The notes beneath the pieces are model-generated. The model saw only the letters and a list, made by a program, of their open reading frames with translations, had not been told where the DNA came from and made no database searches. Both the position numbers and the translations under genes were made by a program. 64,000 nt of DNA from Micromonospora gifhornensis (GTDB lineage Bacteria > Actinomycetota > Actinomycetes > Mycobacteriales > Micromonosporaceae), in the NCBI RefSeq assembly GCF_016863515.1, contig NZ_BOPA01000025.1, positions 1 through 64,000 of the forward strand, in the 5' to 3' direction. Of this stretch, positions 16,486 through 27,893 are shown piece by piece (within the stretch, counting starts at the first letter, position 1; every line of letters starts with the position of its first letter).

Positions 16486-19164
16486 TCAGGTGCTCGGCGT
16501 GCCGTCGTGCCCCGGGATCGTCCGCAATGCCGCCCTCAACTCCGCACGACCGTTGAGCCCGAGCTTGGTGTACACCCGTTGCAGGTGGTTCTCCACCGTC
16601 CGGGCGGAGAGGAAGAGTTGTTCGGCGATGGCCCGGCTGGTTTCGCCGTCCGCCGCCAGCCGGGCCACCTGCCACTCCCGCTCGGTCAGCGCCGGCGTGG
16701 CCGCCCGCAGCGCCGGGGTCTGCACCAGGTCGCAGCAGCCGAGCAGAACGGCGAGCCGCTCGCTGGCCACGCCGATGTCCGGCGAGCGGCGCTGCCGCAG
16801 CAGGTGCACGGCCCCTGCGGCGGCCTCCGCGGCCGGCAGGGCCAGCCCCAGGTCCATGAAGTTGTCGGCGACCGAGAGCAACTGCTCGGGTGAGCCCTCG
16901 ACGGCCGCCCGCGCATGCCGGGCCAGCAGCGGAGGCAGATCCCCGTCGACCCGCTCCGACAGCTCCGCCAACCGCTGGGCGACGGTACGCCGGTTGTCGT
17001 CGGAACAGGTCGGGCCGGTCGCCGCGCCGGCCTGGCCGAGGCGTACCAGGTCGTGCAGGGCCAGCACCTCGTGCCCGGTGAAACCGTGGGCACGCAACCG
17101 ACCGACCAGGTCGTGCAGGTGTGCCACGGCTGCGGGCAGGTCACCGCCGACGGCGAGCGCCGCCGCCCGGGCCTGCTCCAGCCACGGGTACAGCACCGCC
17201 ATGTTCGGCGCGTGGATCCGGTCGGCCTCGGCCATCGCCTCGGCCGCCTGCCGGGCGTCACCGCGCAGGGCGGCGGCCTGCGCCCGCTCGGCCTGGGCCA
17301 AGCCGGCGTACACCCGGCTGGTCGCCAGGATCGCGCAGGCGCCGAGCGCGGCCTGCAGGGCGGTGTCGCTGCGCCCGCGCAGCCGTGCCGCGTACGCCCG
17401 CAGGATCGCCAGATATCCGCTGCCGAGCCGGAAGTCACCCGCGTCGGCCAGGTCGGCGAACTCGTCCGCGACCAGCCGGTCGATGCCGGCCAGGTCGCCG
17501 GAGAGCGCCAGCCGGGTGCCCCGAGCCAGCTCCACCGCGAGTTGCAGGTACGGCATGTCCGCCCGCCAACTGGCCGCCTTCGCCTGCACCAGGTCCACCG
17601 CCGTGGCGCTGCGGCACAGCTGACCCTGCACGGCTTGGAGGTGGGCGATGGTGCACCGGGCCAGCTCACGCGCGGCGGTGCTGGCCGCCGGCCGGTCCAG
17701 GACGCCCTGCGCGAGTCGCAGTGCGGCCGGCGCGTCCAGTCGGTGCAGACGCATGATCCCCTCGAAGGCGCGGATCCGGGCCTGCGCGGCGAGATCGGTC
17801 AGGCTGGCGCCACGCTCGGCGATCTCCTCGACCGTCGACTCCTGACTGAGCCCCCAGTAGCTGACCATGCCGCGGGCGGTCAGCCACCGGCTGAGCCGAT
17901 CCTCGTCGTCGCTGTCGGGAGCGACGGCGTCGAGCACACCGAGCGCCTCGGCCGGCCGGTCGGCGAACATCAGGATGGTGGCCAGCAGTTCCGCCGCGTT
18001 GAAGCCGCCGTCGGCGTCGAGCGCCGCCCGCGCCAGCCGGGTCGCCAGCGGTACGTCGTACCTGGCGAACGCCTGCCCGGCGGCGGCGACAAGCATCGAC
18101 GGATCCTGCGCGGTGCCGGAGTCCAGTCGCCAGACCGCCACCCGCAGCAGATCCTCACGTCGCCGTTTACCGACGCTCTCCAACAACTCGGCCAGGTCCG
18201 CCTGCAACCGACGGGTCCGGCTGACCGGGCACTGCCGGCGTACCACCTCGCCGTAGAGCGGATGGGCCAGCCGGACGTCGAGCCGCCGGTCGGACTTGAC
18301 CATCGTGATCAGTCCACGTTCCTCAGCGGTCTCCACATCGGTCTGACTGGCGGCCTTGTAGAGCAGTTGGAGCCCGAGCGGCTCACCGAAGGCGACCAAC
18401 TCGACCACCGTGCGCACTCCGGGGTTGAGCTGGCCGATCCGGATGTCGATCAGATCCGTGAGGCTGGGGGCGAGCTCCAGCCGCCCGGTCCAGGTCCAGA
18501 TGCCGTACCGCCTGGTGAGCTCCTCGCTGCCCTGGGCGGCGTGCACCAGCTCGCGCAGCAGCAGCGGATTGCCGGAGCTGAGTCGGCCGAGCCGGTCCGA
18601 CGAGCCGCCGTCGACCGGGCCACCGAGGATGGCGGCGAGCAGCCCGGCGGTCTCGGTCGGCGCCAACGGGCTGAGCTCGGCGTGCTCGACCAGCCCGTCC
18701 GTCCACAGTGCCCTGATCGGCAACGGGATCTGCTCACCGTCGCGCAGCGTGCCCACCACGCAGGCGTTCTCGGAACGGGCCACCAGGTGCACCAGGGCCG
18801 CCGACGGCGGATCCAGCAGATGCGCGTCGTCGACGGCGAGCACGATCCGTCGACCGGCGGCCTGCTGCTGCAACACGTCGACCGCCCACCGCAGGATGCC
18901 GGCGGGCGAGAGCCCTTGCGGCTGCTCCACGGGAAGGACCTGCACCAGGCCACCGAAGGGCATCGCCGCAGTGGTGGCGCTGGCCGCGATCCACCAGACC
19001 GCGTAGTTCTCGGCGGGCAGGGCGGCCATGCCCTCCCGCAGCAGGCGACTCTTGCCGATGCCGGCGCTGCCGCTGAAGAACATCCCCCGTCCCTGAGGGC
19101 CGGTCACTGCCGCATGTAGGCGGTCGAGTTCCATCGTGCGGCCCACGAAGCTCCACGGAGTCAT
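16486..19164 (-). CDS. Large ATP-binding LuxR-family regulator (LAL type)
   Basis: 892 residues. N-terminal AAA/STAND ATPase: Walker A GSAGIGKS at 32-39, Walker B RRIVLAVDDAHLLD. A long helical middle of TPR-like character (about 350-800) follows. The C-terminal LuxR helix-turn-helix reads LTEREWQVARLAADG...SARTVENHLQRVYTKLG. LAL regulators integrate ATP and a ligand to activate transcription, often of sugar or secondary-metabolite genes. It is transcribed towards pncB, 16 bp away, but a functional link is not implied. The divergent neighbour is a GTPase-like gene. Confidence 0.92.
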   Translation of the reverse strand: MTPWSFVGRTMELDRLHAAVTGPQGRGMFFSGSAGIGKSRLLREGMAALPAENYAVWWIAASATTAAMPFGGLVQVLPVEQPQGLSPAGILRWAVDVLQQQAAGRRIVLAVDDAHLLDPPSAALVHLVARSENACVVGTLRDGEQIPLPIRALWTDGLVEHAELSPLAPTETAGLLAAILGGPVDGGSSDRLGRLSSGNPLLLRELVHAAQGSEELTRRYGIWTWTGRLELAPSLTDLIDIRIGQLNPGVRTVVELVAFGEPLGLQLLYKAASQTDVETAEERGLITMVKSDRRLDVRLAHPLYGEVVRRQCPVSRTRRLQADLAELLESVGKRRREDLLRVAVWRLDSGTAQDPSMLVAAAGQAFARYDVPLATRLARAALDADGGFNAAELLATILMFADRPAEALGVLDAVAPDSDDEDRLSRWLTARGMVSYWGLSQESTVEEIAERGASLTDLAAQARIRAFEGIMRLHRLDAPAALRLAQGVLDRPAASTAARELARCTIAHLQAVQGQLCRSATAVDLVQAKAASWRADMPYLQLAVELARGTRLALSGDLAGIDRLVADEFADLADAGDFRLGSGYLAILRAYAARLRGRSDTALQAALGACAILATSRVYAGLAQAERAQAAALRGDARQAAEAMAEADRIHAPNMAVLYPWLEQARAAALAVGGDLPAAVAHLHDLVGRLRAHGFTGHEVLALHDLVRLGQAGAATGPTCSDDNRRTVAQRLAELSERVDGDLPPLLARHARAAVEGSPEQLLSVADNFMDLGLALPAAEAAAGAVHLLRQRRSPDIGVASERLAVLLGCCDLVQTPALRAATPALTEREWQVARLAADGETSRAIAEQLFLSARTVENHLQRVYTKLGLNGRAELRAALRTIPGHDGTPST

Positions 19165-19363
19165 CCGCGCAGCATATCGACGTTACTGCGCGCCGGCCGG
19201 TAGCCCGAGCGGGTGAAGTTGAGTAGTGCCACAGTTACCGCTGAGTACCCGATCTGTCTCGTTCACGACGCTGGCGGCCGTACTCTTCCGGCATCCGGAT
19301 GTCGCCACCGGATGTTCACGCGGCCGGTGTTGCCGGTCGCCTTGCCACGGAGGCCGCCGCCTG

Positions 19364-20824
19364 ATGAAGCCGGGCCCTCTCCATCGCCTGGGTACGACCG
19401 ACGGCGCGGTTCGCCCATCGGGCGCCGGTCCGTTTCCGGAACGCCTCGGGGTCAGCGCCACCAGCCCGCGCGAGCCGCTCGCGGTGATCGCCGCCGGTCC
19501 GGCCGGCGCCGGCCGCACCAACGTGCTCGCCGCGCTGCTGGAACTCGACGCCGCCATGCTCACCACACTGGCCGGCAGTTGGCTGATGGTACGCCATGCT
19601 CTACAGCCCACCCGGGCCGCCTTCGTGCCCGGCTACCGGCAGTCGCACTCGTACCGGGTGGACCTGCCCACGGTGGGACCGGCCCTGGCCCGGCCGCCGC
19701 GCCGGGTGGAGCTGAACCTCCCCGAGCCGTTGCTGAAGCACTTCGCTGTGGTCGACACGCCGGACACCGCGACGATGGGCCCGGCCGGCGAACGGATCCT
19801 GCTGGACGCGGTCGGTCGCGCCGGTGCCCTGCTCTTCGTGATCGCGGCGGACCAGTCCTTCAGCTCCGCCGAGTTGGACCTGCTCGCCGAGATCGCGGGA
19901 ACCCCGGTGCGGGTCTTCTTCGCGGTCACCCCGGGCACCGGTGGGAGCCCCACGATCGATCCGGCCGCCGTCGACGCATGCCGGGCCGCACTGCTCGCCG
20001 CCGTGCCGGGACTGGCCGACGCCCGCTGGTTCCCGATCATCAACGGCGAGGCGGCCGACCTGAAGCGCGCCATGGTCGCCTGGGCCGCCGACGAAGGGCT
20101 GTGCCGTGCGAGCGGCGAGCCACCGGAGTTGCCCGGTACGCACGGTCGGGTGCCAGTGGTGGCGGACCCGGGGGCCTGGTCCGAACAACTCGACCGGCAG
20201 TCGCGTGCGGCCGCCCAGCGGATCCGTCAGTGTCTGGCGCTGGAGCTGGCCAAGGTGCACCTGCGCGTGGTGCAGGACGTCCTCTTCGGCGGCGGCTGCG
20301 CCGGCCTGCCCCAACTGGTCGACCGTGAGATGGAGGCGTTGTCGCTGCTGGCCACCGCGCAGTGCGACCACGCCGTACGGGTGCTCGTCGACGACATCGC
20401 CGGTCGGCTCTTCGGCGGGCCGTTGGCGGCCGGCGTCCGGCAGCGGATCTACCAGGCCGTCGCCTGGAGCATGCCGGAGCACACCGCCGGGCCGGAGCTG
20501 GAGCGGGTGCTGCTGATCACCAGTACCGCGGGTGTCGCGGGGCTGAGCGGCGCCGCAGCGATCGACGCGCTGTCGACGTACCCCGGGCCGGCCCGCAGCG
20601 AGGTGCTTCCGCCGGTGGCGGTGGCGCTGTCGGGTGGCTGCTGGCAGCACTGGCGTACTCCGGCGAACAACGACCCGGATGCGGCCCGGGCCTGGGCCCA
20701 GCGCGCCCTGCGCGAGATCGAACTGGAACTGTCCCGAGAGGTTGCCCGCCGTTTCGAGGCGACCCGCATTTCGCTCGGCACGGTGCTGTCCGATGCTGCC
20801 GAACACGGCATCCTGCTCGCCTGA
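19364..20824 (+). CDS. Dynamin/Era-like protein with degenerate GTPase motifs
   Basis: 486 residues from ATG 19364 (CACGGAGG upstream). A P-loop-like GPAGAGRT (residues 45-52) has Arg where GTPases have Lys. A G3-like VVDTPD (residues 129-134) ends in Asp rather than Gly, and the NKxD motif is not recognisable (AVTPGTGG at the expected place). The C-terminal half is helical with no TM. Overall order resembles bacterial dynamin-like or Era-like proteins. It may bind nucleotide weakly or not at all. Transcribed singly, ending in a strong terminator before clpS. Confidence 0.6.
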   Translation: MKPGPLHRLGTTDGAVRPSGAGPFPERLGVSATSPREPLAVIAAGPAGAGRTNVLAALLELDAAMLTTLAGSWLMVRHALQPTRAAFVPGYRQSHSYRVDLPTVGPALARPPRRVELNLPEPLLKHFAVVDTPDTATMGPAGERILLDAVGRAGALLFVIAADQSFSSAELDLLAEIAGTPVRVFFAVTPGTGGSPTIDPAAVDACRAALLAAVPGLADARWFPIINGEAADLKRAMVAWAADEGLCRASGEPPELPGTHGRVPVVADPGAWSEQLDRQSRAAAQRIRQCLALELAKVHLRVVQDVLFGGGCAGLPQLVDREMEALSLLATAQCDHAVRVLVDDIAGRLFGGPLAAGVRQRIYQAVAWSMPEHTAGPELERVLLITSTAGVAGLSGAAAIDALSTYPGPARSEVLPPVAVALSGGCWQHWRTPANNDPDAARAWAQRALREIELELSREVARRFEATRISLGTVLSDAAEHGILLA

Positions 20825-20827
20825 CCG

Positions 20828-20861
20828 CCCGTCGGGGCACCCGGTCGGCGGCCCCGACGGG
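20828..20861 (+). terminator. Terminator hairpin
   Basis: Perfect 11-bp stem CCCGTCGGGGC / GCCCCGACGGG with a 12-nt loop, 4 bp after the GTPase-like stop. Confidence 0.8.
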
Positions 20862-20939
20862 GTGTCCGCGGGCGCTGCCGGAAGGCGGTCCGGCGTTCCG
20901 GTTCCTCGGTTCCGCCGATCCGGTGGCACGATGGGGGGC

Positions 20940-21230
20940 ATGGCGGCTCCACAGGTTGCACCGGTCGAGACTCCGGCCACCGATGAGGTGCCGGCTTCGG
21001 ACCGGCCGTGGGTGACGATCGTGTGGGACGACCCGGTCAACCTGATGAGCTATGTGACCTGGGTGTTCCAGAAGCTCTTCGGGTACAGCCGGGAGAAGGC
21101 CGAGCAGCTGATGCTGGACGTGCACCACAAGGGCAAGGCCGTGGTCTCCAGCGGTGCCCGGGAACGCATGGAACACGACGCCTCGCAGTTGCACGCGTAC
21201 GGGCTCTGGGCGACGGTGGACCGGTCGTGA
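20940..21230 (+). CDS. clpS: ATP-dependent Clp protease adaptor ClpS
   Basis: 96 residues. N-degron adaptor that hands proteins with bulky N-terminal residues to ClpC/A-ClpP. Core [24 protein letters not shown] contains the DDPVN motif and N-degron pocket; HHKGKAVV and [15 protein letters not shown] complete the fold. Start could be ATG 20931 or 20940. The last codons overlap the next gene (GTGA). Same order as mycobacterial Rv1331-Rv1332. Confidence 0.95.
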   Translation: MAAPQVAPVETPATDEVPASDRPWVTIVWDDPVNLMSYVTWVFQKLFGYSREKAEQLMLDVHHKGKAVVSSGARERMEHDASQLHAYGLWATVDRS

Positions 21231-21727
21231 GCATGTTCCGCCGTCAGGGCGACCGGTACGTCGCCAGCCTGGCCGTCGACGAGGTACGCGTGCTGCGCAA
21301 GGTCGCCTCCGAGGTGGTCGGCCTGCTCACCGACGGGTTCGACCACACCGATCCGGTGGTGTGCCGGCTGTTCCCCGAGGTGTATCCGGACGACGCGGCG
21401 GGGACCGCGGAGTTCCGCAGATACACCGAAGGTGACCTGAAAACCGCGAAAATCGACCAGGCCGGGGCGATTCTGGCGGCGCTGCCCGGCGAGGGCGGTG
21501 GCGAGGTACTCCTGGACGCCGAGGCGGCCGAGGCGTGGCTGCGGGCACTCAACGACGCCCGGCTGGCGATGGGCGTACGGCTGGAGATCAAGGACGGGAC
21601 GGACCTGGGCGCCGAGCTCGACGACGCGGTGGCCGAAGATCCCTCCTCCAGCCGGGTGTTCCAGCTTTCGGTCTACGCATACCTCGGCTACCTCCAGGAA
21701 TCCCTGCTCAACGCCTTGATCGAGTGA
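21227..21727 (+). CDS. DUF2017 family protein
   Basis: 166 residues from GTG 21227, overlapping the clpS stop; an ATG at 21233 is an alternative. All-helical protein beginning [21 protein letters not shown]. This actinobacterial family is nearly always encoded after clpS; molecular role unknown. Conserved coupling suggests work in ClpS-dependent proteolysis (inference). Confidence 0.88.
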   Translation: MSMFRRQGDRYVASLAVDEVRVLRKVASEVVGLLTDGFDHTDPVVCRLFPEVYPDDAAGTAEFRRYTEGDLKTAKIDQAGAILAALPGEGGGEVLLDAEAAEAWLRALNDARLAMGVRLEIKDGTDLGAELDDAVAEDPSSSRVFQLSVYAYLGYLQESLLNALIE

Positions 21728-21781
21728 GTGTGACCCGCGCCGCCTCGCGGATCGCCAGCGGCGGGCGCTAGGCTTGGCGAC

Positions 21782-22270
21782 GTGCTGACCATCGACCGGT
21801 CGATCGTTGACGCGATCGTCGCCCACGCCCGTCGGGATCACCCTGACGAGGCCTGTGGCGTGGTCGCCGGCCCGGTCGGCAGCGACAAGCCCACCCGGCA
21901 CATCCCGATGGAGAACGCCGCCCGCTCGATGACGTTCTACGAGTTCGACTCGATGGAGCAGTTGCGGGTCTGGCGGGAGATGGACGATCGGGACGAGGAG
22001 CCCGTCGTCATCTACCACTCGCACACCGCCACAGAGGCGTACCCGTCACGTACGGACATCGCCTTCGCCGGCGAGCCGGGCGCACACTATCTGCTCGTTT
22101 CCACCCGGGAACCGGACACCGAGGAGATTCGCTCCTTCCGGATCGTGGACGGGGTGGTGACCGAGGAGCCGGTGCGGATTCTCGACGCCGGGGTGGATCC
22201 GCACGCCGTGCAGTCCTACATGTTCGGGCAGAGCCCGGCGACGGTCGACTACGAGTGTTCGGACAGCTGA
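21782..22270 (+). CDS. mec: JAMM metalloprotease, CysO-cysteine peptidase
   Basis: 162 residues, GTG start. JAB1/MPN fold with Glu23 (PDEACG) and the zinc motif H79-S-H81-x7-S89-x2-D92. In mycobacteria Mec releases cysteine from the CysO-cysteine adduct. It is directly before cysO and cysM in the same order as Rv1334-Rv1336. Because CysO here carries a tail after its Gly-Gly, this protease is also the obvious candidate to remove it (inference). Confidence 0.92.
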   Translation: MLTIDRSIVDAIVAHARRDHPDEACGVVAGPVGSDKPTRHIPMENAARSMTFYEFDSMEQLRVWREMDDRDEEPVVIYHSHTATEAYPSRTDIAFAGEPGAHYLLVSTREPDTEEIRSFRIVDGVVTEEPVRILDAGVDPHAVQSYMFGQSPATVDYECSDS

Positions 22271-22333
22271 TCCCAGCCCCGCACACCCTTTCCGGCACGT
22301 CACCGAGCACACCTGATCAAGGAGTAAGACATC

Positions 22334-23679
<1,346 letters not shown>

Positions 23680-23701
23680 CCTGTGCGGAAAGTGACGAGT
23701 T

Positions 23702-23734
23702 CGAGGGCCATCGGCGTACCGCCGGTGGCCCTCG
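23702..23734 (+). terminator. Likely terminator after cysM
   Basis: Imperfect hairpin: CGAGGGCCATCGGCG pairs with CGCCGGTGGCCCTCG, about 20 bp after the cysM stop. Confidence 0.6.
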
Positions 23735-23945
23735 TCCGTCGGCCTGGACTGACTGGCCACTCAGCCAACGTCGACTCGATCGGATGGCCGGGGTGGGTGT
23801 CACGTTGGTGACAACTTCCAGCGGATCATTCTTGCCTTCGCATCGGCGGGCGTAGGCTGCGCAGCGTGGCGTACGCGTCGGTAGTGATCACCGCCGGAGC
23901 GGTGGCCCGGAAGATCACCACCTACCGTGACAGCGAGACAACTCG

Positions 23946-24692
23946 ATGCGATTGACCGTCCTGGGCTGTGCGGGCAGCTTCCCCGGACCCGAGTCCCCCT
24001 GTTCGGCCTACCTGATCGAGGCCGAGGACTTCCGGCTTCTGATCGATTTCGGCCCTGGCTCGCTGTCCACCCTGCAGCGTTACGTCGGGTTGCACGCCCC
24101 TGACGCCATCCTCCTGACTCACCTGCACTGCGACCACATCCTCGACGCCACGTCGTACGTGGTGGTCCGCCGGTACGCCCCGGACGGCCCGTACCCGCCG
24201 TTGCCGGTCTACGCTCCGGCCGGCGCCCCGGAACGGCTCGCCACCGCGTACGGGCAGGAGGGCGGCAGCGTCGAGGACGTCTACCAGTTCTACGCACTGG
24301 AGCCCGGCACCTTCCCGATCGGCCCGTTCACCGTGACCGTCGACCGGGTGCTGCACCCGATCGAGACGTACGGGGTGCGGCTGGAGCACGACGGCCGGGT
24401 GCTCTGCTACTCCGGGGACACCGCGCCCTGCGAGGCGTTGATCAGGCTGGCCCAGAACGCGGACACGTTCCTCTGCGAGGCGAGTTACCTCGACGGCGTG
24501 GACAACCCACCGGATCTGCACCTCACCGGCCGGGAGGCGGGCGAGGCGGCGGCCAAGGCGGGCGTCGGTCGGCTGCTGCTGACCCATCTGGTGGCCGCCT
24601 GGGGCAGCGAGGCGCACACCGTCGCCTCCGCCGCCGCCGCGTACACCGGGCCGCTGGAAGTGGTCCGCCCCGGCGCCACGTACGACATCTGA
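23946..24692 (+). CDS. MBL-fold metallo-hydrolase (Rv1339-like)
   Basis: 248 residues. Metal motif THLHCDHILD, further ligands in CYSGDTAPCE and LLLTHLVAAW. Close in order and length to mycobacterial Rv1339, described as an atypical cyclic-nucleotide phosphodiesterase; substrate here is inferred from that. The gap to cysM lacks the rhomboid and murI genes found in mycobacteria. A 29-codon frame from GTG 23866 overlaps this start codon and may couple translation. Confidence 0.9.
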   Translation: MRLTVLGCAGSFPGPESPCSAYLIEAEDFRLLIDFGPGSLSTLQRYVGLHAPDAILLTHLHCDHILDATSYVVVRRYAPDGPYPPLPVYAPAGAPERLATAYGQEGGSVEDVYQFYALEPGTFPIGPFTVTVDRVLHPIETYGVRLEHDGRVLCYSGDTAPCEALIRLAQNADTFLCEASYLDGVDNPPDLHLTGREAGEAAAKAGVGRLLLTHLVAAWGSEAHTVASAAAAYTGPLEVVRPGATYDI

Positions 24693-24748
24693 ACCGCTGG
24701 ACGGGCACCGGGGGACGGTTCGATCACGGCACCACATAGGGTGCAGGC

Positions 24749-25480
24749 ATGGCGCGACCTGACGGGCGGCAGCCCGACCAACTCCGTCCGGTGACCCTCA
24801 CCCGAAGCTGGAGTACCCATCCCGAGGGATCGGTGCTTGTGGAGTTCGGTGCGACCCGGGTGCTCTGCACGGCAAGCGTCACCGAAGGGGTGCCCCGCTG
24901 GCGTCGTGGCTCCGGGCTCGGCTGGGTCACCGCCGAGTACGCGATGCTGCCCCGGGCCACCAACACCCGCTCGGACCGGGAGAGCGTCAAGGGTCGGGTC
25001 GGTGGGCGTACCCACGAGATCTCCCGGCTGATCGGCCGCAGCCTGCGCGCCGCCATCGACCTCAAGGCGCTCGGCGAGAACTCGATCGTGCTCGACTGCG
25101 ACGTGCTCCAGGCCGACGGCGGCACCCGGACCGCCGCGATCACCGGGGCGTACGTGGCCCTGCACGACGCGGTCAGCTGGCTCGCCGCCCGCAAGGCCCT
25201 GACCGGCACCCCGGAGAAGGTGATGCACCGGTCGGTGGCCGCGATCAGCGTCGGTGTCGTCGCCGGCGAGCCGCGCCTGGATCTGTGCTACGACGAGGAC
25301 GTGGCCGCCGAGGTCGACATGAACGTCGTCTGCACCGGCACCGGTGACTTCGTCGAGGTGCAGGGCACCGGTGAGGCCGGCGTGTTCGCCCGCGACCAGT
25401 TGGACGCCCTGCTCGACCTGGCCACCGTCGGCTGTCTGGACCTGGCCGAAGCCCAGCGAAAGGCTCTCAGCTCCCTGTGA
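24749..25480 (+). CDS. rph: Ribonuclease PH
   Basis: 243 residues. Phosphorolytic 3'-5' exoribonuclease that trims tRNA 3' ends. N-terminal [40 protein letters not shown] and metal-site [15 protein letters not shown] are diagnostic. The stop codon sits inside the first copy of a 54-bp repeat that separates it from rdgB. Confidence 0.96.
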   Translation: MARPDGRQPDQLRPVTLTRSWSTHPEGSVLVEFGATRVLCTASVTEGVPRWRRGSGLGWVTAEYAMLPRATNTRSDRESVKGRVGGRTHEISRLIGRSLRAAIDLKALGENSIVLDCDVLQADGGTRTAAITGAYVALHDAVSWLAARKALTGTPEKVMHRSVAAISVGVVAGEPRLDLCYDEDVAAEVDMNVVCTGTGDFVEVQGTGEAGVFARDQLDALLDLATVGCLDLAEAQRKALSSL

Positions 25481-25583
25481 AGCGCGAGGAGTGAGCTTGC
25501 GAGCCCCGCAGTCGCGAACGAAAGGTCGCCCCTGTGAAGCGCGAGGAGTGAGCTTGCGAGCCCCGCAGTCGCGAACGAAAGGT
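25473..25583 (+). repeat. Two perfect 54-bp direct repeats between rph and rdgB
   Basis: Copies at 25473-25526 and 25530-25583 are identical and 57 bp apart. The first begins in the last codons of rph and includes its TGA; the second ends with AAAGGT, eight bases before the rdgB ATG, and so forms part of its ribosome site. The unit contains GAGGAGTGAGCTTGCGAG. Confidence 0.95.
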
Positions 25584-25591
25584 GGTTCTCT

Positions 25592-26197
25592 ATGAACAAG
25601 GTGCTGCTCGCCACCCGTAACCGCAAGAAGCTCATCGAGTTGCAGCGCATTCTCGACGGCGCGCTCGGCGCGCACCGGATCGCCCTGGTCGGGTTGGACG
25701 ACGTCGAGGCGTACCCGGAGTTGCCGGAGACCGGGCTCACCTTCGGCGAGAACGCGCTGATCAAGGCGCGGGAGGGCTGCCGGCGTACCGGGCTGCCGAC
25801 GATCGCGGACGACTCCGGGCTGGCGGTGGACGCGCTCAACGGCATGCCGGGGGTGTTCAGCGCCCGCTGGGCCGGTCGGCACGGGGACGACGAGGCCAAC
25901 CTGCAACTGGTGCTCGACCAGATCGGTGACGTGCCGGACGAGCACCGGGGCGCCTCCTTCGTGTGCACGGTGGCGCTGGTGCTGCCCGGTGGCAAGGAGC
26001 ATCTGGTGGACGGCCGGCAGCAGGGTCGGCTGCTGCGTGCGCCGCGCGGCGACGGCGGTTTCGGCTACGACCCGATCTTCCTCGGTGACGGTCAGGACCG
26101 CACCAACGCCGAGCTGACCCCGCAGGAGAAGGACGCCATCAGCCACCGCGGCAAGGCCCTGCGCGAACTGGCCGCCCTGGTCGCCAAGGTCCTCTGA
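25592..26197 (+). CDS. rdgB: Non-canonical purine NTP pyrophosphatase (RdgB/HAM1)
   Basis: 201 residues. Hydrolyses dITP, XTP and similar damaged nucleotides. Substrate loop ATRNRKKLIEL, metal and catalytic DDSGLAVDALNGMPGVFSARWAG, and base-binding GFGYDPIF plus SHRGKAL are all intact. Follows rph across a repeated spacer, as in the mycobacterial rphA-Rv1341 pair. Confidence 0.96.
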   Translation: MNKVLLATRNRKKLIELQRILDGALGAHRIALVGLDDVEAYPELPETGLTFGENALIKAREGCRRTGLPTIADDSGLAVDALNGMPGVFSARWAGRHGDDEANLQLVLDQIGDVPDEHRGASFVCTVALVLPGGKEHLVDGRQQGRLLRAPRGDGGFGYDPIFLGDGQDRTNAELTPQEKDAISHRGKALRELAALVAKVL

Positions 26198-26281
26198 CCC
26201 CGCGAAGTCCGCCGCCCCGCCCAGGTCCGGTGCCCACCTGACCCCGCCGAAGTCCGCCGCCCCGCGAAGTCCCGCTGAGCA

Positions 26282-26337
26282 TCGGGATCTTGGTGCGAAA
26301 CCGCCCCTGGAGGGGCGCTGCCGTACCAAGATCCCGA
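26282..26337. terminator. Bidirectional terminator / branched palindrome
   Basis: Perfect 13-bp arms (TCGGGATCTTGGT and ACCAAGATCCCGA) enclose an inner hairpin GCCCC-TGGA-GGGGC. It lies between convergent rdgB and hutH. Confidence 0.75.
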
Positions 26338-26357
26338 CGGTGCCGAGGTCCGGGGAG

Positions 26358-27893
26358 CTAGTCGAGGGTGCCGATCTCGCGTTCGATGGCGGTGCGGAGG
26401 GTGGGGGTGGCGACCACCTCGCGGGCGGCTTCCATGAGCGGGGCGAGGAAGACGTCCGGGCCGGGCTCGCCGGCGATCTCGCCGAGGGCGGCGATGGCGG
26501 CCCGACCGGCCGGTGACGGGGTCAGCGGGGCCCGCAGTTGCAGTCCGCGTACGGCGGCGAGCAGTTCCACCGCGAGCAGGCTGGTCAGGTTGTCCAGCAC
26601 GGTACGCAGCTTCTTGGCCGCCGCCCAGCCCATCGAGACGTGGTCCTCCTGCATGCCGCTGGTGGGCAGCGAGTCCACCGAGGCGGGTGCGGCCAGCCGA
26701 CGGTTCTCCGCGACGATCCCGGCCGCCGTGTACTGGGCGATCATCAGCCCGGAGTTCACCCCGGCGTCGGGGGAGAGGAACGCTGGCAGGTCACGGGAGC
26801 GGGTCACGTCGAGCAGCCGGTCCACCCGGCGCTCGGCGATCGCGCCGACCTCGGCGGCGGCGATGGCCAGGAAGTCCGCGGCGAACCCGAGCGGGGCGCC
26901 GTGGAAGTTACCTGTCGACTCGACCCGGCCGTCCGGCAGCACCACCGGGTTGTCCACCACCGACAGCAGTTCCCGCCCGGCCACCGTACGCACGAAGTCC
27001 AGGGTGTCCCGGGCTGCGCCGGCCACCTGCGGGGCGCACCGCATCGAGTAGGCGTCCTGCACGGCGTGGTCCACGTCGTCGCGGTGCGAGTCCATCACCG
27101 CCGAGTCCTGCAACAGCCGGTGGATGTTGGCCGCCGAGCGGCCCTGCCCGGGGTGCGGGCGGATGGCATGCAGTTCCGGCAGGAAGGGCCGGTCCGAGCC
27201 GAGCATCGCCTCGATGGCCAGCGCGGCGGTCACGTCGGCCATGGTGAACAGGTGCGCCGCGTCGTCGACGGCCAGCAGCAGCATGCCGAGCATGCCGTCG
27301 GTGCCGTTGATCAGCGCCAGCCCCTCCTTGGCGGCCAGCTCGATCGGGGCCAGCCCGGCCCGGCGCAGCGCGTCGGCGGCGGGCAGCCGCTGACCGTCGG
27401 GGCCGAGCACCCAGCCCTCGCCGAGCAGCACCAGGGCGCAGTGCGCCAGCGGGGCCAGGTCGCCCGAGGCACCCAGCGAGCCGTGCTCCGGCACCCACGG
27501 GGTGACATCGTGGTTGAGCAGGTCCACAAGCGCCGAGGCGACAAGCGGGCGGACACCCGAGTGGCCCAGCGCCAGCGAGCGGACCCGCAGCAGCATCATC
27601 GCCCGGACCACCTCGCGGGGCATCGGCGCACCGACCCCGGCGGCGTGCGAGCGGATCAGCGCGTGCTGCAACTCGGCGCGGCGTTCGGGGGCCACGAAGG
27701 TGTTGGCCAGCGCCCCGAAACCGGTGGAGACGCCGTACACCGGGCGACCGGCGGCCTCGATGCCGTCCACGATGGACCGACTGGTCGCCATGGCGTCCAG
27801 GGTGGCCGGGTCGAGGACGACCTTGGCGGCGCCCCGGGCCACGGCGAGCACGTCGGCGGGACAGATCCCGGTGGGCTGGATGGTCACGGTCAT
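26358..27893 (-). CDS. hutH: Histidine ammonia-lyase
   Basis: 511 residues from ATG 27893. Deaminates histidine to urocanate, first step of the hut pathway. The self-forming MIO cofactor triad Ala142-Ser143-Gly144 is in [28 protein letters not shown] holds the catalytic tyrosine. The start overlaps the hutI stop (ATGA). Last gene of the operon although it acts first. Confidence 0.96.
   Translation of the reverse strand: MTVTIQPTGICPADVLAVARGAAKVVLDPATLDAMATSRSIVDGIEAAGRPVYGVSTGFGALANTFVAPERRAELQHALIRSHAAGVGAPMPREVVRAMMLLRVRSLALGHSGVRPLVASALVDLLNHDVTPWVPEHGSLGASGDLAPLAHCALVLLGEGWVLGPDGQRLPAADALRRAGLAPIELAAKEGLALINGTDGMLGMLLLAVDDAAHLFTMADVTAALAIEAMLGSDRPFLPELHAIRPHPGQGRSAANIHRLLQDSAVMDSHRDDVDHAVQDAYSMRCAPQVAGAARDTLDFVRTVAGRELLSVVDNPVVLPDGRVESTGNFHGAPLGFAADFLAIAAAEVGAIAERRVDRLLDVTRSRDLPAFLSPDAGVNSGLMIAQYTAAGIVAENRRLAAPASVDSLPTSGMQEDHVSMGWAAAKKLRTVLDNLTSLLAVELLAAVRGLQLRAPLTPSPAGRAAIAALGEIAGEPGPDVFLAPLMEAAREVVATPTLRTAIEREIGTLD

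Noticed and set aside
16915-19119. 734-codon plus-strand frame opposite the LuxR regulator
   Set aside because: Shadow of the regulator gene; Gln/Arg/Gly-rich with no domain or ribosome site.
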